Part shown: piece by piece, positions 1 through 5,511 of the stretch
How the letters are laid out: each line of letters opens with the position of its first letter
Numbering within the stretch: the first letter of the stretch is position 1
Assembly (NCBI GenBank): GCA_900549445.1
Contig: UROS01000088.1
Coordinates: forward strand, 1 to 9,388
Source: an uncultured Porphyromonadaceae bacterium
GTDB taxonomy: Bacteria > Bacteroidota > Bacteroidia > Bacteroidales > Muribaculaceae
Direction of reading: 5' to 3'
DNA length: 9,388 nucleotides
Notes under the pieces: generated by a model
Database searches by the model: none
Seen by the model: the letters and a program-made list of their open reading frames with translations, nothing else
Told to the model about the DNA's origin: nothing
Position numbers and translations under genes: made by a program

Positions 1-22
1 GTCAGATGTGTATAAGAGACAG
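1..22 (+). other. Untrimmed Nextera/Tn5 adapter (artefact)
   Basis: Bases 4-22 are the 19-base Tn5 mosaic end AGATGTGTATAAGAGACAG. The preceding GTC matches the end of the Nextera read-1 adapter stem. This is library-preparation sequence, not genome. It contains an in-frame stop (TAA at 13-15) relative to the first gene, so that gene's apparent 5' boundary here is artificial. Genomic sequence starts at about base 23. Confidence 0.97.
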
Positions 23-1044
23 CGGGCAAGTACATTGGGTGCGATAATCGCGGGGACGGCTCAAAAGTGTACAGCGACAAGACGGGCGACGCCGTTTGCG
101 TGTTCGTACTCGAATCTCCTGCGGCGGTTTACCGTCAGATACTGGGACAAGAGATTGAGGACGCCCGCGCGCTACTTTCCGGCACCGAGGAAGGCACCGA
201 GATAGGACAGTATCCGGCGGAAGCACGCCAGGAATTCGAGGATAATATTTCAAAAGCCGAGACGGTGAATAACAACAACGCTTCGACCTCCGCCGAACTG
301 ATTGGCGCTGTCGGGGAACTGAGAGATGCTGTTTCGACTTATAAGACTCAAGCGGTCAAGCCTGAATTTCAGGAGGGTGTCTACAAACTCCATCACGTTG
401 CCAACGGCGGCTGCATTCTCGCCTCCGGATGGCACGCCAACAGCTGGGAGTCGGACAACACGGAGAACACCGCCCTCATTATGCCGGAGGCAGATCTCGG
501 CGGTTACAACGGCGAATTTACCTTTTCGAAAGCTGCTGATTCCGAGAACTTCAACATCCTCGATAAGGACAACAAGCCGCTCGTCAACGCTAATGGCAAG
601 CTGTATGTAGGCAACAACTCCGCGCTCAGCGACGCTAATGCACTGTTTGCGGTCGATACGGCCGTCGACGGTGAACAGGTGCGCATCCGTTCGCTCGCAA
701 CCGGAAAGAACGTAGGCCCTGTCGACAATACCAAAGGGTGGAGCTGGATTCACGCCGGTACAAATCACACCGGTACTGATAATGGCGATCTTTTCCGTGC
801 CGAACTCATCAGGGCTGCCACAACCGGAATCGAAGAGGTGGCCGCAGGCGAGGATTTCTCAGTGAGTGTCAGAAACAACACTGTAGTACTCGAAGGTGCT
901 TTCGGCGGTGCGGTTGTCTACAACGTAACCGGTGCTATAGTGGCAGAAATGACCGGCAGCGAAGTGGAGCTTCCCGCAGGCATATATATAGTAGCGGTCA
1001 ACACGCCCGACGGCTCACGGAGTGTGAAGGTTCTGGTAAAATAA
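23..1044 (+). CDS. Secreted modular protein, C-terminal part (5'-truncated)
   Basis: The frame is open from the adapter junction (first full codon at 25) to the TAA ending at 1044, giving 339 visible residues. The GTG at 67 should not be taken as a start, because coding continues upstream of it (GKYIGCDNRGDGSK precedes it). Visible modules, in order: residues 1-31, the tail of a beta-rich domain; 32-111, a helical segment with the TEEGTEIGQYP...AR.EF signature seen in FIVAR-like linker domains of Bacteroidales surface proteins; about 115-262, a beta-rich domain resembling ricin-type/beta-trefoil carbohydrate-binding folds (GVYKLHHVANGG, LATGKNVG, GDLFRAELI); about 275-339, a small C-terminal beta-sandwich (VVYNVTGAIV, then ELPAGIYIVAV, then SVKVLVK) resembling type IX secretion (Por) sorting domains. 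No catalytic domain is visible; an upstream glycoside hydrolase or other glycan-active domain is plausible but not seen. It converges on the HTCS gene, so any membership in the same locus is inferred from proximity. The module calls rest on pattern recognition only. Confidence 0.8.
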
Positions 1045-1068
1045 TCATGCGGCATAACTGCCGTCCAT

Positions 1069-1112
1069 AAAACGAGCAGAGCCCAGGCATTTGCCGGGAC
1101 TCTGCTCGTTTT
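1069..1112. terminator. Bidirectional intrinsic terminator between convergent genes
   Basis: A perfect 13-bp inverted repeat, AAAACGAGCAGAG (1069-1081) with CTCTGCTCGTTTT (1100-1112), is extended inward by CCC/GGG (1082-1084 with 1096-1098) and GGC/GCC (1086-1088 with 1093-1095). This leaves an ATTT tetraloop and single-base bulges at A1085 and A1099. The outer A/T run gives a U-tract after the hairpin on either strand. It lies 24 bases after the stop of the upstream + strand gene and 14 bases beyond the stop of the - strand HTCS gene, so it can terminate both transcripts. Confidence 0.9.
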
Positions 1113-1126
1113 CGTCCTGCTGCCGC

Positions 1127-4100
1127 TTATTCCTCCTGAATCTTGAGCATATATTGCTTCGGAGGCATCTGCATTTTGCGCTTGAACGTTTCCCGGAATG
1201 TCTTGACATCCTTGAATCCGCACATTTCAGACACAGTCTGAACGTTTGATATACCTTCCTTAAAGAGCTGTACGGCCTTGTAGATCCTATACTCATTGAT
1301 GAAATCGATTATCGACAGACCTGTCATGCTCTTTATTTTCTTATATAAAGCCGAATGGCTCATCGAGAGCCGGGAGGCGAGCATGGCTATGTCGAAGTTA
1401 TCGAGATTCATGCACTCATTTATGACTCTTCTGCATTCGAGCAGGAATTTCTGCTCCTCGCGGTTGTAGTTTCTCGACGAGGACATGGCGGCGCTGTCGT
1501 CGTTCGGTTCGAAAAGCCTTTCTACCTGTCTGACAAGTACTTTTACCGGTATTGGCTTTGTAAGATAGGCATCGGCGCCCTCATCGAAAGCAGTAAGCAT
1601 GTCTTTTTCTGATGTTAGGGCGGAGAATACCACAACCTTGACGTCGCGTGTGCGTTTGTCACCTTTCAGTGCCTTCAGCACCTGATGTCCGTCATAGTCC
1701 GGCATCATCAGATCCGTGATGACCACGTCGAAGCCTCCCTTTCTGACCAGTTCTACCGCCTCGCCGGCGTCAGACATCTCTGTAACACGGTACTTGTCCT
1801 CAAATGCTTTCGCCAGCACCGAAAGAACATCGCGATTGTCGTCGATCAGAAGAATCGAGCGTGTTGCCGTAGGGTCGGAAATGCGCTTTTCGGATTCCGC
1901 TTTATTGTCCTGCCTGAACAAATCCGGCTTCGAGGCGGAGGGCGCTTTATCAGTCGTTGTTTCCTGCGAATCGGGTTGCTTTTTGGGAAGTATCACCGTG
2001 AATTTCGAACCTTCGTTGACCTTGCTTTCCAAGGTGATGCTCCCGTTATGCATCTCTACGAGCTTTTTCACGAATGCCAGCCCTATGCCGTCGCCGCTGC
2101 TAATTTTCTGGCCGCGCTCCGTTCTGACGAATGGCTCGAAAATCGCGCTCTGCAGCTTGTCTACGATGCCTATGCCGTTGTCGGTCACTGAAATTTCTAT
2201 CTGTGTGGCGCTTTCTTTCAGATCAAGCGAAACAATGCCCCCTTTGGGCGTATATTTGTAGGCGTTTGAGATGAGGTTGGTGACTATAAGCTCGAGTTTG
2301 TCAGGGTCGACTTCTGCCATGACCGGAGGATCCGGGAAGTTGAAGCTGAAGGCGAGCGATTTCTGGCGGCAAAGCTGTTCGTAATCATCCGCAAGTTCGC
2401 CGAGCAGCGCCTGCACATCCATATTTCTCGCGTTAAGACTCAGATGCCCCGTATCTGTCTTCCGGAAGTCAATTATATGGCTGATGAGCCGGTTGAGTTT
2501 TGCGGAATTGCGGTAGATACCGCCGAGATTGTTGACCGGTACCGACTGTCGGCCGGAGTCGTACATTTCTTCTATCTGCGCCGAAATCAGGAAGCACGGC
2601 GTACGCAGCTCATGGGTGATGTTGGCGTAGAAATCGAGTTTTGCCTCGTTGCGTCTGTTGGCTGAATCCCGTTCAACTTCCGCAATGCGTATCCTCTCAC
2701 GGTTTCTGGAGAATTTGTACCATACGTAAGCTCCTGAGGTGAGTGTCGCTATCACCAGAAGAGTCCATACTATAATCATAAAGGTGGTGGCATACCAGGG
2801 CGGGCGAACAACTATCTCCATGGAGGCGGGGACGCTCCAGCTTCCGTCTGGCATGGTATGGCGCACCATAAAACGGTATCTGCCGTCGGGGACATAGGTG
2901 TAAATGGCCGAGCGAGTGTCAGAAGCATCCCGCCATCCGTTTTCGAAACCCTCAAGACGGCATTCAAACTTGATATGTTCAGGATTTGTCGTTTCAGGGA
3001 CGGTAAAGTTGATCTTGAAGAAGTTCTGGTCGTTGTCGAGTTTCACTACGGCATTGCCGGTGCTGAAGAGAGGTATGTTGCTGCCGCCGTCGTTGAACAC
3101 GTCGATGCCCGTGAAAACGGTCGGAAACATATTTTTATCCTCCGCCGTCTGGCTCAGAGGGTAACTGAGCAGGCCGGAGGTGGTTCCGAAATAGGCGGTT
3201 CCCGAGTCGCGCGCAACGGCATTGAAGGTGAACATCCGGGGCATACGCTCGTCGTTGAGCGGTATTATGATGTCGCGTTTCCCAACGTATTTCAGCAGGC
3301 CGCGGTTGGTGCCTATCAGTATGTTGCCTCTGTTGTCCTCAACCATCGAAAGCACTTGTACTCCGGTATCGTCGGCTCGGTGCGGATAGGTTTTCAAAAT
3401 GCGTCCCGACGCAAGGTCAATCCGACAGAGCATCTCGTTGTCGACGTCGATCCACGCACTGTTTTTCGAATCGATAAACACGAAAGGAGTCTTACGGCCG
3501 GGAAGTTTCACTCCTCCTTTCGAAGGGCTGTCGCTGTGGCGTTCCATTATGGTGCGCCGGCGGCGGTCTATCTGGAGCAGCCCGTTCCACCTTGTGGCCA
3601 CCATTACGGTGTTGCCGCTGATAGCCATGGACAGCACGTCGGAACTCTGCGTGCCGTCGATTACCTTGAATTCGTGGGTCTGCTTGTTGAATATGTTCAG
3701 CGAATTGCCTCCAATCCAGAGATTGCCCTCACCGTCGTCGCGAATTATCCAGAGCTTGTTGCCCGGCTCGCTTGCACCGCCGGGCCGGAAGGTCCGGAAG
3801 CTGTTTGAGGCGAGATCACACTCCACCAGTCCGGTGCCGTAGACGGCAGCCCAAAGCGTGGTGCCGTCTTTGACGATGGAGACCACATTGTCGGCCGGCA
3901 ACTGAGAATTGCTCTTGTTGTAGTGCCTGTACCGGCCGTTCTTAGTGTCGAGCACCTCTATTCCACCGCCGTCGAGTCCGAGATAGAGCATGTCTCCATC
4001 GGGAATCACGGCAGTTACGATGTCGTAGCAGAGTTTCCCGGATTGTTTGTTCATCACACTGTAGGCGTTGAGGTTGTGGGAGAGCATGAACACACCGTGG

Positions 4101-5092
4101 CGATAGCTCCCAATCCAGAGGTTGTGGTTGCGGTCGACGTATACCTTATAAATCGCATCGCAGGGAAGGGGAGAGTTGTCGGGAGTGAAATGGATGAGTT
4201 TTTCGCCTTCCTTCACAAACATGCCGTTTCCGTCGGTACCGTAAAAGAGCGTTTCTCCATCAGATGCCATCCCCATCAGGTTGAAATATTGCGGGGAGCC
4301 GCCAGTGGGCGAGAGGTTTCCGTTGCTGTCTATATGGAATTCCCTGGTGTTGCTGCCCACTCCTGCGCCTATGGTCACCGTCATGCTTCCCTTGTCGAAG
4401 AACAGGTTTAAGTTCGGGTCATAGCCCAACGGAATGCTGCTGTGCGACAGTTCATCCTCGCCGTCGGATGAAAGCAGGGTTATTCCGTCGCTGGATAACG
4501 CGAGGAGCCGTCCGCCGGTAAATTCCGTCAGGTCGGCGTAGCGGCGGTTCTGCGGTTTTGGAAGCACCCGGAACACAGGATGAGTACAGTCGCCGGCCGA
4601 ATGTGATCTGTCGAGTTTCATAATATCCCCGTTTACGGTAAGGGCAAACACGTCGTCGAGGTGTTTCACTACGTGGCTTACCCTCACGGAGAGCATGGAT
4701 TCGTCGGCGGTATTTTCCTTAATATAATATGCAGGATAAAAGAGATTATCCTGATAACGGAAAAAGTCGAGTCCGGTGTCGTTCCCGACCCACAGTCCGT
4801 CTTTGTCGGGACAGATGCATCTCACCATGTTGCTCAGATAGTTTGGATTTTCCTCGCGGGAATGGCGGTATGCGGTTATGTATTTGCCGTCGAAGCGGGC
4901 GAGTCCGTTCCAGGTGGCGAACCAGATGAAACCGTAATCATCTTCTGTGATGTCGTTGATCGAGTTGTCGGGGAGTCCGTCGTTTACGGAGATAACTTTA
5001 ATGTGTGCCGTGCTGGGATCGGGTATGCAATATGCATTTAAGGTTACAAGCACGATGAGGGTAATAAGGGAAGCTATCCGTTTAGCAGCCAT
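1127..5092 (-). CDS. Hybrid two-component system regulator (HTCS)
   Basis: A single 1321-residue polypeptide combining sensor kinase and response regulator, the usual PUL regulator of Bacteroidota. The ATG at 5092-5090 is chosen because it gives a clear signal peptide (MAAKRIASLITLIVLVTLNA). Domains: about 28-650, some 13-14 Reg_prop beta-propeller blades (e.g. GFIWFATWNGLARFDG, NLWIGSYRHGVF, GTAYFGTTSGLL), the periplasmic ligand sensor; about 685-763, Y_Y_Y domain; about 770-792, transmembrane helix; about 815-880, HisKA with phospho-acceptor His827 in THELRTP; about 925-1037, HATPase with N box Asn943, DNGIGI (971-976) and GDGIGLAF; 1038-1078, polar linker; about 1079-1195, receiver domain with acidic pocket Asp1084/Asp1085, phospho-acceptor Asp1127, Ser1157 and Lys1179; about 1215-1318, AraC-type DNA-binding domain with two helix-turn-helix units. 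All key phosphorelay residues are present, so the protein looks functional. It is divergent from susC-susD, which it most likely activates in response to a glycan fragment. The ligand is unknown. There is no Shine-Dalgarno; the leader is A-rich. Confidence 0.97.
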   Translation of the reverse strand: MAAKRIASLITLIVLVTLNAYCIPDPSTAHIKVISVNDGLPDNSINDITEDDYGFIWFATWNGLARFDGKYITAYRHSREENPNYLSNMVRCICPDKDGLWVGNDTGLDFFRYQDNLFYPAYYIKENTADESMLSVRVSHVVKHLDDVFALTVNGDIMKLDRSHSAGDCTHPVFRVLPKPQNRRYADLTEFTGGRLLALSSDGITLLSSDGEDELSHSSIPLGYDPNLNLFFDKGSMTVTIGAGVGSNTREFHIDSNGNLSPTGGSPQYFNLMGMASDGETLFYGTDGNGMFVKEGEKLIHFTPDNSPLPCDAIYKVYVDRNHNLWIGSYRHGVFMLSHNLNAYSVMNKQSGKLCYDIVTAVIPDGDMLYLGLDGGGIEVLDTKNGRYRHYNKSNSQLPADNVVSIVKDGTTLWAAVYGTGLVECDLASNSFRTFRPGGASEPGNKLWIIRDDGEGNLWIGGNSLNIFNKQTHEFKVIDGTQSSDVLSMAISGNTVMVATRWNGLLQIDRRRRTIMERHSDSPSKGGVKLPGRKTPFVFIDSKNSAWIDVDNEMLCRIDLASGRILKTYPHRADDTGVQVLSMVEDNRGNILIGTNRGLLKYVGKRDIIIPLNDERMPRMFTFNAVARDSGTAYFGTTSGLLSYPLSQTAEDKNMFPTVFTGIDVFNDGGSNIPLFSTGNAVVKLDNDQNFFKINFTVPETTNPEHIKFECRLEGFENGWRDASDTRSAIYTYVPDGRYRFMVRHTMPDGSWSVPASMEIVVRPPWYATTFMIIVWTLLVIATLTSGAYVWYKFSRNRERIRIAEVERDSANRRNEAKLDFYANITHELRTPCFLISAQIEEMYDSGRQSVPVNNLGGIYRNSAKLNRLISHIIDFRKTDTGHLSLNARNMDVQALLGELADDYEQLCRQKSLAFSFNFPDPPVMAEVDPDKLELIVTNLISNAYKYTPKGGIVSLDLKESATQIEISVTDNGIGIVDKLQSAIFEPFVRTERGQKISSGDGIGLAFVKKLVEMHNGSITLESKVNEGSKFTVILPKKQPDSQETTTDKAPSASKPDLFRQDNKAESEKRISDPTATRSILLIDDNRDVLSVLAKAFEDKYRVTEMSDAGEAVELVRKGGFDVVITDLMMPDYDGHQVLKALKGDKRTRDVKVVVFSALTSEKDMLTAFDEGADAYLTKPIPVKVLVRQVERLFEPNDDSAAMSSSRNYNREEQKFLLECRRVINECMNLDNFDIAMLASRLSMSHSALYKKIKSMTGLSIIDFINEYRIYKAVQLFKEGISNVQTVSEMCGFKDVKTFRETFKRKMQMPPKQYMLKIQEE

Positions 5093-5156
5093 TTTTCAGA
5101 GGGTATTCGTTTAAGACATGAATTAGGTGAAAATCGTGTCAATACATTTTTGACTG

Positions 5157-5164
5157 CAAAATTA
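5157..5164 (-). promoter_or_regulatory. Putative HTCS promoter -7 box
   Basis: Read on the - strand, this is TAATTTTG, an exact match to the Bacteroidota primary-sigma -7 consensus TAnnTTTG. Transcription would begin roughly at 5150, giving a leader of about 58 bases before the HTCS ATG. No good -33 TTTG lies 19-21 bases upstream (the position reads TGGC), so the promoter may be weak or factor-dependent. The -7 match is seen directly; promoter activity is inferred. Confidence 0.5.
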
Positions 5165-5192
5165 GCCATTTTGCGGCTTAAAACGCCATTTT
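5165..5192 (+). repeat. GCCATTTT direct repeat, 20-base period
   Basis: GCCATTTT occurs at 5165-5172 and again at 5185-5192, starts 20 bases apart (about two helical turns). A third, inverted copy of the core (AATGGC, 5204-5209) lies just beyond. The repeats sit immediately upstream of the HTCS -7 box, where a dimeric regulator could bind. The repeats are visible; any binding role is a guess. Confidence 0.35.
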
Positions 5193-5216
5193 TCAGTAAA
5201 ATCAATGGCGCGTTTT
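5180..5216. repeat. Inverted repeat (AAAACGCCATT / AATGGCGCGTTTT)
   Basis: AAAACGCCATT (5180-5190) pairs with AATGGCGCGTTTT (5204-5216), leaving a two-base CG bulge and a 13-base loop. On the + strand it is followed by T's and resembles a weak terminator. However, it lies between the two predicted transcription starts, so it would be transcribed only if other starts exist. The CGTTTT arm could alternatively pair with AAAACG at 5224-5229. It may be an operator rather than an RNA structure. Confidence 0.4.
5194..5204 (-). promoter_or_regulatory. Candidate operator, HTCS side
   Basis: On the - strand this reads TGATTTTACTG and lies 29 bases upstream of the HTCS -7 box. The same sequence with two extra bases occurs on the + strand at 5312-5324, in front of the susC -7 box. 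Its presence at both divergent promoters, each pointing toward its own gene, suggests a shared regulator site, perhaps for the HTCS AraC domain. It also forms most of the loop of the 5180-5216 inverted repeat. Confidence 0.3.
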
Positions 5217-5269
5217 TCGTATCAAAACGGAAGTTTTCGGTTTTTGAGACTTTTGCGTCCGATCGTAGT

Positions 5270-5282
5270 GGAGCGCAGCTCC
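5270..5282. repeat. Short GC-rich inverted repeat
   Basis: GGAGC (5270-5274) and GCTCC (5278-5282) are perfect complements separated by GCA. It is a compact GC-rich island in an otherwise AT-rich spacer, about 63 bases upstream of the predicted susC -7 box. It is too short to assign a function; a regulator half-site pair is one possibility. Confidence 0.25.
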
Positions 5283-5311
5283 GATTTGCGAATTATCCCC
5301 TCGTTTTATAA

Positions 5312-5324
5312 TGATTATTTACTG
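5312..5324 (+). promoter_or_regulatory. Candidate operator / -33 region, susC side
   Basis: TGATTATTTACTG matches the HTCS-side TGATTTTACTG except for a two-base AT insertion. Its last four bases (ACTG, 5321-5324) end exactly 20 bases before the susC -7 box, which is where a -33 TTTG would be expected. ACTG is a poor -33 match, fitting a promoter that needs an activator bound here. The sequence match is direct; the role is inferred. Confidence 0.35.
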
Positions 5325-5344
5325 CCTGCGGAATCCATAGGAAC

Positions 5345-5352
5345 TAATTTTG
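5345..5352 (+). promoter_or_regulatory. Putative susC-susD promoter -7 box
   Basis: TAATTTTG is an exact match to TAnnTTTG and is identical to the -7 box assigned to the divergent HTCS gene; the preceding C is also shared. It predicts transcription starting near 5359 and a leader of about 150 bases before the susC ATG. A closer but imperfect alternative, TCTTTTTG at 5464-5471, would give a leader of about 35 bases, but it has a mismatch in the TA and no -33 box. Confidence 0.5.
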
Positions 5353-5511
5353 TGACGTGAAACGCAGGTTATACATATAATATATAATGCTCGCTTCGTG
5401 TATGGAAATAATTACCGATGGAAATCACAGATGGCGCTGAGTCACATCATTCATTATTCCCGATCTTTTTGCCAAAATTGAAAACTTATAAACCAATTAA
5501 TAAATCAAACC

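Larger units (their letters stand above)
5093..5511. promoter_or_regulatory. Divergent control region between HTCS and susC
   Basis: A 419-base AT-rich gap between the divergent HTCS and susC starts, with no convincing open reading frame or RNA gene. It holds a -7 type promoter element for each gene, inverted repeats and short direct repeats, annotated separately. The susC-proximal half (5353-5511) is likely untranslated leader. It contains a TATA-rich stretch (about 5369-5388) and ends in an A-rich, Shine-Dalgarno-free segment immediately before the ATG, as usual for Bacteroidota. Confidence 0.75.

Noticed and set aside
67..69. GTG as the start of the first gene
   Set aside because: The same frame stays open upstream to the adapter junction and encodes domain-like sequence, so the gene is truncated rather than starting here.
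250..768. 172-codon open frame on the - strand in the first gene
   Set aside because: It is antisense to a frame with clear domain signatures running to the terminator; no recognisable product.
2858..3808. 316-codon open frame on the + strand inside the HTCS gene
   Set aside because: It is antisense to well-conserved propeller and Y_Y_Y coding sequence, has no recognisable domain, and is explained by GC-rich codon use on the opposite strand.
5369..5388. TATAAT-like sequence as a promoter for susC
   Set aside because: The E. coli-type -10 is not the Bacteroidota consensus, and the stretch is simple AT-rich sequence; the exact TAnnTTTG at 5345-5352 is preferred.
5473..5480. Antisense promoter-like CAATTTTG on the - strand in the susC leader (possible small RNA start)
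   Set aside because: It has one mismatch to TAnnTTTG and no TTTG at 19-21 bases upstream; too weak to annotate.
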